Of a DNA stretch of 43,429 nucleotides, positions 18,120 to 26,192 are shown piece by piece. The number at the start of each line of letters is the position of its first letter. Position 1 is the first letter of the stretch. The stretch lies in NCBI RefSeq assembly GCF_003943465.1, contig NZ_RJPR01000009.1, forward strand, positions 1 to 43,429, in the 5' to 3' direction. The notes under the pieces were generated by a model. It saw only the letters and a list, made by a program, of their open reading frames with translations, had not been told where the DNA came from and did not search any database. The stretch comes from Streptococcus cristatus. GTDB taxonomy: Bacteria; Bacillota; Bacilli; Lactobacillales; Streptococcaceae. The position numbers and the translations under genes were made by a program.

Positions 18120-18294
18120 GAGGCTGGGACAAAAGTCCTATCCTCTCAATTGTCTTTGGATTGCCGAGCAAGGCGCAGTGGTTGAGTGGGCTCTACTACG
18201 CTGATTTCATCAGCTTTTACAGCCCTACTCAACTGTGCGGAGGTGGGACGACGAAATCGAATTCTAACGAATTACCGATTTCTGTCCCACTCTC
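18120..18294. repeat. Structured intergenic repeat element with terminal inverted repeats
   Basis: The 175-base element starts GAGGCTGGGACAAAA and ends with the reverse complement of GAGAGTGGGACAGAAA, giving imperfect terminal inverted repeats around GGGACA. Inside are two nested hairpins: one at 18174-18240 (arms GTTGAGTGGGCT.. and AGCCCTACTCAAC with a GCTGA/TCAGC tip) and one at 18253-18282 (AAATCG..CGATTT). It has no coding capacity. It looks like a small non-autonomous (MITE-like) repeat of the kind found between genes in oral streptococci. Together with the lipoprotein promoter it fills the gap from 17931 to 18320. Confidence 0.7.
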
Positions 18295-18320
18295 AAGTAA
18301 AATATAGCATCAATTTTCTT

Positions 18321-19109
18321 TTATTCCGATTTTTCTGTCTTCAGCCGATAAACCTTTCTCGGTTTCTTCTTTGGCACGCGCTTGACACCAGCCTCCTCCA
18401 AGTATTCTCCAAATTTTACGAGAAAATTATTGCTGACAATAGGTCGTCTAGGTGAGATGAGATTGACCAGCTCTGTCCCTTCATAGACAGTAAAGGGCGA
18501 TTCCAGTAAATGGAGAAAAGTTGGATTCCAGTCCAGTCTCCCTTGAATCCGCTTGATAGATTCTAACAGGATTTGGTAGTGGTCAAAAGCAAAGTCCTCT
18601 GCTGTCAGAAGTCGCTCGCCATCTCTAAAACTCCTTGTCTTAAAGTCCACATTAAGGAAGGTGACTTCCTTAGCATCATCACCGGCCTTGACTTGGTTGA
18701 TAGCGATTGCCGGCAGATAGACCAGATGGGCAATGGTGATAACCCAACCACGCGGATCGCGTCCTGGAGTGGAAACCGTCATCAGCTGCTCCACCTTTTC
18801 CAGCGGTATCTCGAGGTCTACTTCTTCCTTGACCTCCCGAATACAGGCTTGATAGGCATCCTCATTTTTGTCCACAAAACCTCCGACCAGAGCATATTTA
18901 TTCTGATAAGGATGGGCCTTGCGCTTAATAACCAAGAGTTTTATCTGGCCTTCCACAAAACAATAAGCCACCATATCTGCTGTTACGCTAGGTGTCTCAT
19001 ACTTGGGCAAATCCTGTGTCTTGTACCATGCCAAAAAGGCGGACTCATCCGCCATAGTTTCATAGTACTCTTTTTCCGACATTCCCGCTGGGATATCCTG
19101 TTTGGTCAT
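18321..19109 (-). CDS. Nudix hydrolase with C-terminal winged-helix domain (NrtR/NAD-related)
   Basis: The protein (262 aa) has a Nudix domain (about residues 40-160) and a C-terminal domain of about 100 residues like the winged helix of NrtR-type proteins. The Nudix box runs from G77 to L99 (G-x5-E-x7-REVKEEVDL). All catalytic Glu and Arg residues are kept; only the usual Gly near the end is Asp (D98). It follows pnuC and nadR, so it belongs to NAD metabolism: either it hydrolyses ADP-ribose or a related compound, or it is a sensor and repressor of the operon. The ATG follows GGAAAGGAAGAAAGTC. The gene ends in a basic tail (KKKPRKVYRLK). Confidence 0.8.
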   Translation of the reverse strand: MTKQDIPAGMSEKEYYETMADESAFLAWYKTQDLPKYETPSVTADMVAYCFVEGQIKLLVIKRKAHPYQNKYALVGGFVDKNEDAYQACIREVKEEVDLEIPLEKVEQLMTVSTPGRDPRGWVITIAHLVYLPAIAINQVKAGDDAKEVTFLNVDFKTRSFRDGERLLTAEDFAFDHYQILLESIKRIQGRLDWNPTFLHLLESPFTVYEGTELVNLISPRRPIVSNNFLVKFGEYLEEAGVKRVPKKKPRKVYRLKTEKSE

Positions 19110-19163
19110 GACTTTCTTCCTTTCCTAAGCTATTTTTTCTATCAAAAAATCTCAAATCTTAGT

Positions 19164-19979
19164 CTAAGCTTTTTTCACTGCCTTGGTCCACTGATACCAT
19201 CCGACGATACTATTGAGGGTATAGACCCAGTACATGGCCTGGATGTGAAGGTTGCTGCCCCACCAGAGGTAGATACTGAAGAGATTGGTCGCAATCCAGA
19301 AAATCCACTGCTCGCGGTAGAGCCCCGTCATGAGAAGCTGGCCGATTCCATTGGTCGCATCTGTCACACTATCGCGGAAAGGCCGGTGGCTGTGAATGCT
19401 CTTATAGGCAAAGCCCATACCAATCCAAATCAAGGCAGTCAAGGCCAAATATTTAAGCCAGCCACGCCAGTCTAACTTCTTAGCTTCAAAATGAGAGGGT
19501 TCTTCCTTATCTTGTTCATTGACCCGGTTGGACAACCAAGTGTAGAGACCGATTGGCTACATGATAAAGAAGTAAACCGTAGTCAGCACTTCTCCATAAA
19601 AGCTAGCCTGAAAGGACAAGATGAGATAAATCGCCGAATTAACAGCTCCAAAGAGATAATTACTGGCCCGCCCCTCAGCTACTAAGATGACGCAGACGAT
19701 GCCTGTCCAGGAAGCAAAGAGTCCCAACCAGTCATGCTGCTCCTGCCCACTGGTAAACTCCAGAATGAAGGGCAGACTGGAAAGAGCAATCAAGTAGAGC
19801 CATTGAGACAAGCTACGCCCGCCAAATAAATCCTGCCAGAGCAATTTAGCAATACCGCTAAAGCCCTGTTCTTTAGCTGCTGCACAGACATTCTGAAAAT
19901 TCCGAGCAAAGGTTTGAGATTTTTGTTTTAGTCCTGCGGAGAGAGCTGCAGGTGAGAGTTTTTGATTTTTTACTACCAT
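19164..19979 (-). pseudogene. pnuC: Nicotinamide riboside transporter PnuC, interrupted by an amber codon
   Basis: Two open segments in the same frame make one PnuC of 271 codons, separated only by TAG at 19557-19559 (codon 141). The sequence reads TVYFFIM-stop-PIGLYTWLSN; family members normally have Gln before PIG, so a single CAG-to-TAG change explains it. Without the stop the protein would have about seven membrane segments and the usual length. PnuC imports nicotinamide riboside, which NadR phosphorylates. As written, only the first 140 residues would be made; a restart at the TTG at 19535 could give the C-terminal part. A suppressor or a sequencing error is also possible. Confidence 0.88.
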
Positions 19980-20000
19980 TCTATTTTACCACTTTCTTTT

Positions 20001-21059
20001 TTAATCTGCTTGATAAATCTTGTTAATCGCTTCTTTAGCCGCCTGATAATTGTCCAAATAACTGTTAGCCAGATAGACCGTCGGAATATGAGCTAAACAC
20101 TGCTCTTTCAGCTTTTTCAAATAGCTTGAAAAATCACTGCGGATAGCCTCGTCTGCCATGCTCATATCGCGAAAGCCATCGTTGACATAGGCTCCGACCG
20201 GCTCAGCAAAGAGAATCAAATCCCATTTTTCCTTGGATAAGATGCTGGCAAAGAGATTGTCAAAGGTATCTGTCTCTTCGTCTTGAACGGGACTTTCTTT
20301 CAGATAATAATCATAGTAGGCCTTGGTTACCAGCGAATTTGTATCAGCCACGACCAGACCACGATTGGCACTGCTGTCAATCAAGCGGGAAGTCTGAGCA
20401 TATTGTCCCAAGAGCAGATAATAGTAGTCTTTAGGGGTCAGCTCATCGTCTCGCACGTTATTTTGAATCTGATATTCTCGAGCATATTCCAGACTAACTG
20501 GAGCATCATAGTAGCGAGCCAAATCCTTAGCCAAGGTCGTTTTACCATTACTGGCGCTACCCATAATCATCACTTTCTTGGTAAAGTGACGGCGGAAAGG
20601 TTGGGCGATATATTTCCAATAAAGGCTAGGATTTTCCCGAATCATCGTAGCTGAAATCCCAAACTGCCGCTCCTGCAAAGAAGTTTTGAAGCCACGCTTT
20701 TCTAACTCCTCCTGATAGTCAGCCTCTCCAACAAAGAAAATCAGCTCTTCACCTTCTGAATCATAACCCACCAAGTCCAATAAAGCGGGCAACCATTGAT
20801 CCCAACCCAGAGGATAGCGAGGGAAAGAAGTTTCGTCTAGTTTATAAACCTGAGTCAGTTCATCATCTGCGAAAGTCTCACGCGTATAGCGGAATCGCTT
20901 CTGCAAAGATAGGCCTACTTCCTCGCCACGGTCTCCCTGATAGCCTGAAACCACCACGCGCACCTTGTCGTAAGAACGCTTCGCCTTCTGAATCAAATCG
21001 ATATGCCCCTGATGCAAGGGAGCAAAGGTTCCAAAGACGATTGCAATTTGCTTTTTCAT
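20001..21059 (-). CDS. nadR: NadR-type NMN adenylyltransferase / ribosylnicotinamide kinase
   Basis: A two-domain NAD-salvage enzyme (352 aa). Residues 1 to about 155 form the nucleotidyltransferase domain with the HxGH motif (H16-Q-G-H19) and the ISATMIR motif (135-141). Residues 160-352 form the kinase domain with a Walker A motif at 167-174 (GSASNGKT). Together they turn nicotinamide riboside into NMN and then NAD. The DNA-binding N-terminal helix-turn-helix of enterobacterial NadR is absent, so this is purely an enzyme. It is the first gene of nadR-pnuC-Nudix. The ATG follows AAAAAGGTGAGGTC. Confidence 0.93.
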   Translation of the reverse strand: MKKQIAIVFGTFAPLHQGHIDLIQKAKRSYDKVRVVVSGYQGDRGEEVGLSLQKRFRYTRETFADDELTQVYKLDETSFPRYPLGWDQWLPALLDLVGYDSEGEELIFFVGEADYQEELEKRGFKTSLQERQFGISATMIRENPSLYWKYIAQPFRRHFTKKVMIMGSASNGKTTLAKDLARYYDAPVSLEYAREYQIQNNVRDDELTPKDYYYLLLGQYAQTSRLIDSSANRGLVVADTNSLVTKAYYDYYLKESPVQDEETDTFDNLFASILSKEKWDLILFAEPVGAYVNDGFRDMSMADEAIRSDFSSYLKKLKEQCLAHIPTVYLANSYLDNYQAAKEAINKIYQAD

Positions 21060-21080
21060 GACCTCACCTTTTTATCGTTT

Positions 21081-21135
21081 TTTATAATTTATTCTTTCTA
21101 TGATTTTATTATAAACTATATTTTTCTTTTGTCAA
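21081..21135 (-). promoter_or_regulatory. nadR operon promoter with inverted repeat
   Basis: On the minus strand TTGACA (21130-21135) and TATAAT (21108-21113) are 16 bases apart. An 8-bp perfect inverted repeat (TTTATAAT and ATTATAAA, 19-base spacer, 21081-21115) covers the -10 and the start of transcription. It could be an operator, but the region is very AT-rich. Confidence 0.6.
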
Positions 21136-21196
21136 TAGTTTTTTATAAAAATTTATAAAAATATTTTTCAGACACTTTAAAACTGCTTCAAAGACA

Positions 21197-21236
21197 CAAA
21201 AAAAGAATCTAATGTCTTAGCATCAGATTCTTTTTC
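21197..21236 (-). terminator. Terminator of the ECF-DUF4430 operon
   Basis: AGAATCT / AGATTCT arms with inner ATG/CAT pairs are flanked by AAAAA and TTTTT. It lies 8 bases after the DUF4430 stop. Confidence 0.88.
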
Positions 21237-21244
21237 TACAAGAT

Positions 21245-21646
21245 TTATTGCTGATAGACTTCTTGGTAGAATTCCAGCTTGTCTCCATCCTTGAGCGTGA
21301 TTTGATTGGCGCCCTTAGGAGCCATTTCTCCATTGACCTTAAACATCCAGTAGAGACCTTTTGCTTCATCCTGAGCATGACCGTCAATCGAAGTGATAAA
21401 ACCTTCTTTTTCTTCGACCTTATAGGCCTTCTTCAAAGCATCCATCGCTGTTTTTCCTTCTTCAACAGCCACCGTTTTCTCGCTCTTCTCCTGACCTTCT
21501 GGTGCAATACTGATACTGATTTTCAGTTCCTTTTTGACGGAAGAAGCAGCCGAACTAGAGCTGGTATCGTTTTTTGTTTGATTATTGCTACAACCCACTA
21601 AGAAGAGAGCAAAGGCAAGCGTAAGTAAGCTAAAGATTTTTTTCAT
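21245..21646 (-). CDS. DUF4430 lipoprotein
   Basis: A small exported protein (133 aa) with a lipobox (LFLVGC, C19). A short Ser-rich linker leads to a single DUF4430 domain, about residues 42-131. The domain has ISISIAPEGQ, the YWMFKVNGE motif and GDKLEFYQEVYQQ at the end. DUF4430 is related to the ligand-binding end of transcobalamin-type proteins. It overlaps the ECF S component gene by 17 bases, so the two are translated together and the lipoprotein probably hands a ligand to that transporter. The ligand (cobamide or another compound) is not shown. Confidence 0.85.
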   Translation of the reverse strand: MKKIFSLLTLAFALFLVGCSNNQTKNDTSSSSAASSVKKELKISISIAPEGQEKSEKTVAVEEGKTAMDALKKAYKVEEKEGFITSIDGHAQDEAKGLYWMFKVNGEMAPKGANQITLKDGDKLEFYQEVYQQ

Positions 21647-22112
21647 GATAAAGTCTCCTTAAAATAAAATACAAAATAGGATAAAAGAGCATGGTTGAGC
21701 AGGCATGAGCTAGATTGAAGCCTGCTCCTGCCGCCACATAAGTCCACCAAGGCATTTGATAAAGCAAGGCTGTGATACCATCAATCACAAGACCATAGCT
21801 AAAGGCTAAAAGCAAGGCCAACATACTCTGGCCAAACAAGCCCAGTCGCCGATACAGCAGGTACCATAAGCAAATGACCACCGCAAAGGATAAGATCTGG
21901 AAAAGTACCCACGGCCCCATTCCGAAGAGGAATGAAGATACAAAGATACTGATAGACATGACTAGAAGTGAACCCCTCAAGTCCTCAAAATCCACCAAGA
22001 GAAAATACAGCGCTGTAATCGGTTTGATATTGGGCAGGCCAGCAAAGGCATAGCGAAGCACGACGCAGACAGCCGCCAGAAGAGCTATTCGAGCAAGATA
22101 ACGAAGAGACAC
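21630..22112 (-). CDS. ECF transporter S component
   Basis: An integral membrane protein (160 aa) with about six hydrophobic helices. Its alanine-rich first helix (RYLARIALLAAVCVVLRYAF) and the PNIKPITALYFL segment are typical of ECF substrate-binding S components. These proteins bind a vitamin or metal and use a shared EcfAAT energy module encoded elsewhere. Pairing with a DUF4430 lipoprotein suggests a cobalamin-like ligand, but this is only an inference from family relations. It starts at GTG (22112) after AGAAAGGCAG. Confidence 0.82.
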   Translation of the reverse strand: MSLRYLARIALLAAVCVVLRYAFAGLPNIKPITALYFLLVDFEDLRGSLLVMSISIFVSSFLFGMGPWVLFQILSFAVVICLWYLLYRRLGLFGQSMLALLLAFSYGLVIDGITALLYQMPWWTYVAAGAGFNLAHACSTMLFYPILYFILRRLYHEKNL

Positions 22113-22144
22113 AGTTTCTGCCTTTCTAAACGATATTCTTCAGT

Positions 22145-22174
22145 ATGATAACACGGTTCTGATTAGCCTAGCAA
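22145..22174 (-). promoter_or_regulatory. Promoter of the ECF-DUF4430 operon
   Basis: On the minus strand TTGCTA (22169-22174), an 18-base spacer and TGTTATCAT (extended -10, hexamer at 22145-22150) lie about 30 bases before the GTG start. There is no room for a riboswitch between promoter and gene. Confidence 0.55.
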
Positions 22175-22196
22175 GAATGCCAAGTGAATCAGCTTT

Positions 22197-22637
22197 TTAT
22201 GTATCCTGTCGAATCATCTCCGTTAGTCCTTGATCTCGGTAAAGCAGATCATTTCTAACTGAAAATCCCAGCTCCTGCCAAAAACGGTTGCCCAGTTCAT
22301 TTCTTTCAAAAACGACCAGCGATACTTTATGGATACCAAGTCTTTTCACTGCTGACAAGGCCTGTTCGACCAGAGCTCTGCCTACTCCTTTTCTACGAAA
22401 ATATGGATGGACAGCTGTATGATAAATGTACGCTCTACGTCCATCTGTGCCAACTAGAATAGCACCTATAAAGCTCTCCCCTTCCAAGGCAACCAGACAG
22501 GTCTCAGGATTGCGCTTCAAAAAGCGGGCAATCCCTTCTTCAGAGTCATCTAAGTTATTGAGCCCCATACCAGCGCAAGAGAGCCACAGCTGGTAAACAG
22601 AGGCATAATCCTTTTCTGTCATCACACGAATTTCCAT
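22197..22637 (-). CDS. GNAT family N-acetyltransferase
   Basis: The GNAT fold is clear (146 aa): the acetyl-CoA loop is in VHPYFRRKGVGRALVEQA, followed by KVSLVVFERNELGNRFWQELGF. The acetyl acceptor is unknown. An ATG at 22646 sits directly against GGGAGG, so the ATG at 22637, nine bases past GGAGG, is the likely start. It lies 14 bases after clpC and may be the last gene of the ctsR-clpC transcript. Confidence 0.85.
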   Translation of the reverse strand: MEIRVMTEKDYASVYQLWLSCAGMGLNNLDDSEEGIARFLKRNPETCLVALEGESFIGAILVGTDGRRAYIYHTAVHPYFRRKGVGRALVEQALSAVKRLGIHKVSLVVFERNELGNRFWQELGFSVRNDLLYRDQGLTEMIRQDT

Positions 22638-22651
22638 TGCACACATCCTCC

Positions 22652-25081
22652 CTAAGCCATTTCAAATTTGAGTTGGCCACCTTTGACACCAACTTTGAGC
22701 GTTTGACCAGCTGCTAAATCTCCGGTCAGGAGCAACTCAGACAGCTTGTCCTCCACCTGCGTCTGCAGGGTACGGCGCAGCGGCCGCGCTCCCATTTCTG
22801 GATCGTAACCTTCCTGAGCCAGCAATTTCAGGGCACTAGCTTGGAATTTAAGCACGATGCCTTGCTCTGCCAGACTCCTAATCAACGGTTGCACCATAAT
22901 CTTGACCACTTCCTGCATATCCTCAGCAGACAGACTGTGGAAGACCACCTTTTCATCAATCCGGTTGATAAATTCAGGCCGGTAGGTCTTTTTCAATTCT
23001 TCCAGAATTCGTTTTTCCATATTGGCCTGATCAAAGCGGATGTCACGCGCCCCAAAACCAACCGTCTTATCATCCCGCAGGGCTGTTGCCCCCAGATTGC
23101 TGGTCATGATAATGATGGTATTGGAGAAGTCCACCTTGCGACCCTTGCTGTCGGTCAACTGGCCGTCATCCAAGACCTGCAAGAGGACATTGAAAATATC
23201 TGGATGAGCCTTTTCTACCTCGTCAAAGAGAAGAACTGAATATGGACGGTTGCGAACCTTCTCCGTCAACTCGCCGCCTTCTTCATAGCCTACATAGCCC
23301 GGAGGCGCCCCATTGAGACGACTAGCTGCGAATTTCTCCATATATTCACTCATGTCGAAGCGAATCAGGGCTGATTCATCATCAAAGAGAACTTCTGCCA
23401 AGGCCTTAGCCAACTCTGTCTTCCCGACACCCGTTGGCCCTAAGAACATAAAGGAACCAATTGGGCGTTTACCAGTGCGAATGCCCGATTGATTGCGACG
23501 AATAGCTCGGCTAACAGCCGAAACTGCCGCATCCTGCCCGATAACCCGCTTGTGCAGTTCTTTTTCCAAGTTGAGGTATTTTTTGGCATCTGTCTGAGTT
23601 AATTTCTGCACAGGAATACCAGACAAGCGACTGAGAGTCTCTAAGATATCCTCTGCTTCCACTTTCAGCTTGTAAACAGTTGGTTCCTGCTCTTTTGCCA
23701 GTAGCTGGCCGACTTTTTTCAACTTTCCAGCCATCAAAGCCTGATCCACAGGCGTCAAATCCGACTGTTTATAATTCTGCGGTCCTTTATTCTGCACCGT
23801 TGCACTAGCTTCATCCAAAAGGTCAATGGCAGAGTCTGGCAGATGCTTGCTGGTCAGATAGCGATGTGCATACTTGACCGCTGTTTCAATGGCCTGATCA
23901 CTAATCTGCACCTTGTGGTGATCCTCATAGCTCTTTCTCAAACCCTGCAGAATAGCAATGCTGTCGGCTACAGTAGGTTCTTCAATAGTGACCTTGGCAA
24001 AACGCCGAGACAGAGCAGCATCTTTTTCGATATGTTTCTGATACTCTTCCTGCGTCGTAGCACCAACTGTCCGCAAGGTTCCCCGGGCCAGAGCAGGTTT
24101 CAGGATATTGGCCGCATCCAAGGTCGAATCAATCCCGCTGCCAGAACCCATGATGGTATGCAGCTCATCGATAAAGAGGATGACATGGCCGTCTTCTTCA
24201 ATATCATTGATGATATTGTTCATCCGCTCTTCAAAGTCTCCGCGGAAACGAGTCCCAGCGACAACATTCATCAAGTCTAGTTCCAAGACGCGCATCTTGG
24301 CAAGTTCAGCTGGAACTTGACCAGCTGCCACGCGTTGAGCCAAGCCTAGTGCCAAAGCCGTTTTACCAACCCCCGCATCACCGACAAGTACTGGATTATT
24401 CTTTGTCTTGCGGCTGAGGATCTGAAGCATTCGAGAAATTTCCTCATCCCGACCGATAACTGGTTCCAGACGACCGGCCCGAGCCAGCTCTGTCAAATCC
24501 CGAGTATAGTCTTCCAGACCGCCGCTAGTTGAAGGAGGCATGCCCATCATATTCGCCATGGTTTGTTTAGCAGAGGCCGTGTTTTTATTTAGCGAGCGGA
24601 TCGACTTAATTTCCTCTCTGCCCCAGCCAGCACGCTGCTCTAAAACCTTTCGTAAATCACTGAATCGAGGGGCTGAACTCTTATCATCATAGCCGAAACC
24701 TGCAGCTTCTAACACACGGACTGCCAAGGTCCCACGATCAAATAGCATGGCTAGGAGCAGGTGCTCTGTGCCCAGGCTTTTAGCATGGACGGCTTCCGCA
24801 ATCTGCCCTGCTTGAGTAAAGAGCTCCTCCAAACGGTGAGAGAAAGGTAATAAGTCAAAACCGCCTTGTTTTTGATACTCTTTTCCAGTAATGTCAAAGG
24901 CTGCTTCTTCCAGTTTATCCATTTCAATAGGGAATTCATTTAGAGCCGAGCCTGCCACGCTGTAGGGATTATTAGCCAGAGCCATCAGCACCTGCCACGA
25001 TTCTAAATAATCAGTAGCAAAATGACCAGCTAAAAGTTGAGCCGCTTCCAAGCTTTCTACTAAAGCTTTTGAATAATTCAT
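22652..25081 (-). CDS. clpC: ATP-dependent Clp protease ATPase subunit ClpC
   Basis: A class I Hsp100 unfoldase (809 aa) that feeds proteins to ClpP. It has an N-terminal Clp repeat domain (about residues 1-145), a first AAA+ module with Walker A GDAGVGKT and LFIDELHT, a short middle domain, and a second module with GPTGVGKT and LLFDEVEKA. The ClpP-docking loop TVGFG is present, unlike in ClpL. It follows ctsR by 4 bases and is under the CtsR operator upstream. In streptococci ClpC is linked to stress survival and competence control. Confidence 0.97.
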   Translation of the reverse strand: MNYSKALVESLEAAQLLAGHFATDYLESWQVLMALANNPYSVAGSALNEFPIEMDKLEEAAFDITGKEYQKQGGFDLLPFSHRLEELFTQAGQIAEAVHAKSLGTEHLLLAMLFDRGTLAVRVLEAAGFGYDDKSSAPRFSDLRKVLEQRAGWGREEIKSIRSLNKNTASAKQTMANMMGMPPSTSGGLEDYTRDLTELARAGRLEPVIGRDEEISRMLQILSRKTKNNPVLVGDAGVGKTALALGLAQRVAAGQVPAELAKMRVLELDLMNVVAGTRFRGDFEERMNNIINDIEEDGHVILFIDELHTIMGSGSGIDSTLDAANILKPALARGTLRTVGATTQEEYQKHIEKDAALSRRFAKVTIEEPTVADSIAILQGLRKSYEDHHKVQISDQAIETAVKYAHRYLTSKHLPDSAIDLLDEASATVQNKGPQNYKQSDLTPVDQALMAGKLKKVGQLLAKEQEPTVYKLKVEAEDILETLSRLSGIPVQKLTQTDAKKYLNLEKELHKRVIGQDAAVSAVSRAIRRNQSGIRTGKRPIGSFMFLGPTGVGKTELAKALAEVLFDDESALIRFDMSEYMEKFAASRLNGAPPGYVGYEEGGELTEKVRNRPYSVLLFDEVEKAHPDIFNVLLQVLDDGQLTDSKGRKVDFSNTIIIMTSNLGATALRDDKTVGFGARDIRFDQANMEKRILEELKKTYRPEFINRIDEKVVFHSLSAEDMQEVVKIMVQPLIRSLAEQGIVLKFQASALKLLAQEGYDPEMGARPLRRTLQTQVEDKLSELLLTGDLAAGQTLKVGVKGGQLKFEMA

Positions 25082-25085
25082 ATTC

Positions 25086-25544
25086 TTAATTTCCTTTTCT
25101 ATCTAATTGCTGCAAAATTTTCCGTAACATTCTAGCTCGAATCCTCGGAGCCTCTGCCCCCAAGACAGCATCGCTGGCGCTCGCTAGGAGTAGTTCTCCC
25201 TCACGCTGGCTAATAATTTTTTCATCAAAGAGCAGCTGTAAAATATCTGAAAAAACTGGCTGGCTGAGCGACTCACCGACATTGGTCAACAAATCAGACA
25301 GCATTTGGTGCTGATCGGAAAATTCAATCTTACCAATCCTGATATAGCCACCGCCACCGCGCTTACTTTCGACGATATAGCCCCGGCTCTCTGTAAAGCG
25401 TGTCTTAATCACATAATTGATCTGACTCGGAACCACCTGAAAAACATCGGCTAACTCACTGCGCTTCAGCTCGACCATGCCCGCCTGCGCCAAAATTGTT
25501 TTGATATATTCTTCTATACTATCCGAGGTGTTTTTGATGCCCAT
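25086..25544 (-). CDS. ctsR: Stress regulator CtsR
   Basis: CtsR (152 aa) is the dimeric repressor of clp genes in Gram-positive bacteria and is inactivated by heat. The winged-helix DNA-binding domain is at the N-terminus, with the wing segment VESKRGGGGYIRIGK (the tetraglycine heat-sensing loop is intact). The C-terminal four-helix domain follows. A CtsR heptad repeat directly after the -10 of its own promoter indicates autoregulation together with clpC. The partners McsA and McsB of Bacillus are absent, as is usual for streptococci. Confidence 0.97.
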   Translation of the reverse strand: MGIKNTSDSIEEYIKTILAQAGMVELKRSELADVFQVVPSQINYVIKTRFTESRGYIVESKRGGGGYIRIGKIEFSDQHQMLSDLLTNVGESLSQPVFSDILQLLFDEKIISQREGELLLASASDAVLGAEAPRIRARMLRKILQQLDRKGN

Positions 25545-25598
25545 GATATACCTTTCTATCTGTTATATCTAAAAATAAGCATTCAAGTCTTCTCTAAC

Positions 25599-25644
25599 AT
25601 TGACTATCTTTGACTATTATACCGAAAAAATCTATTTTTTGAAA
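25599..25644 (-). promoter_or_regulatory. ctsR-clpC promoter and CtsR operator
   Basis: On the minus strand TATAAT (25616-25621) is followed at once by AGTCAAA-GAT-AGTCAAT (25599-25615). This matches the CtsR consensus RGTCAAANANRGTCAAA in all but one base. The -35 is weak (TTTCAA, 17-base spacer). Confidence 0.92.
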
Positions 25645-25723
25645 GAAAAAGAAGTCCCAGAAGGCTTGAAAATATCTGATAATTCAGAGTAATGAAAAAG
25701 ATTGATAGACTGAGTAAATATGA

Positions 25724-25789
25724 TTGTAAACGCTTGCTTTTTACTTTTAAAGACTTATAATAAAGGTGTAAAAGTGTGGTGTTTACACC
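25724..25789 (+). promoter_or_regulatory. Promoter with cre site and palindrome upstream of the small membrane protein
   Basis: TTGTAAACGCTTGCT (25724-25738) fits the CcpA cre consensus WTGNAANCGNWNNCW at every position and overlaps the -35 (TTGCTT, 25734-25739). TATAAT is at 25756-25761. GGTGTAAA-N9-TTTACACC (25765-25789), a perfect 8-bp inverted repeat, lies at the expected transcription start and may be an operator or an mRNA 5' hairpin. Confidence 0.75.
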
Positions 25790-25829
25790 ATCAACCGTAT
25801 CCAAATAATTATCAAAAGGAGGTTTTCCA

Positions 25830-26180
25830 ATGAAAATAAATTGGCTCAACTATACCCATCATGTACTTAGCTGCCTGTTTATCACTCTGAGTATCTTGAC
25901 AATTTTTTCTGCCGAGTATGTCGTTTTCCCAACGAGCCTTCTTCTAGGCTGTCTCCTCATTCCTCTGCTCTTTGAGCAGCATTTATTCAGTCGCCGAATG
26001 ACTTGGAGCCTCAGCATCTTCTTTGCCATTCTTGCCTTTGCCCTTCTCTTTATCATCAAAACCAATCATATCTCCCTTAGCTATCCAGCAACGACCCTTC
26101 TTCTTTTTGTACTAGCAAGCCTGAGTTTTTCAAACTCCTTTATCCTTCACAAAAATAAAGAACAAAAGGCCGCTAGATAA
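25830..26180 (+). CDS. Small membrane protein of unknown function
   Basis: The product (116 aa) has four hydrophobic segments (about residues 10-30, 33-50, 58-78 and 84-104) and a short charged tail (HKNKEQKAAR). No family is recognised. AAAAGGAGGTTTTCCA precedes the ATG, a very strong ribosome site. It is divergent from ctsR and has a cre site and a palindrome in its promoter, so expression should depend on carbon supply and on a second regulator. A strong terminator ends it, so it is a single-gene unit. Confidence 0.75.
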   Translation: MKINWLNYTHHVLSCLFITLSILTIFSAEYVVFPTSLLLGCLLIPLLFEQHLFSRRMTWSLSIFFAILAFALLFIIKTNHISLSYPATTLLLFVLASLSFSNSFILHKNKEQKAAR

Positions 26181-26192
26181 ACCAGCACAATA

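Noticed and set aside
18573..19475. 300-residue plus-strand frame
   Set aside because: Antisense to the Nudix gene and pnuC; sequence has no protein-family features.
19164..19535. Separate small gene for the C-terminal half of PnuC
   Set aside because: Its only start is a TTG without a good ribosome site, and the frame is continuous with the N-terminal half except for one TAG.
25604..25849. 81-residue minus-strand frame
   Set aside because: It crosses the ctsR promoter, the CtsR operator and the divergent promoter, which are better explained as regulatory DNA.
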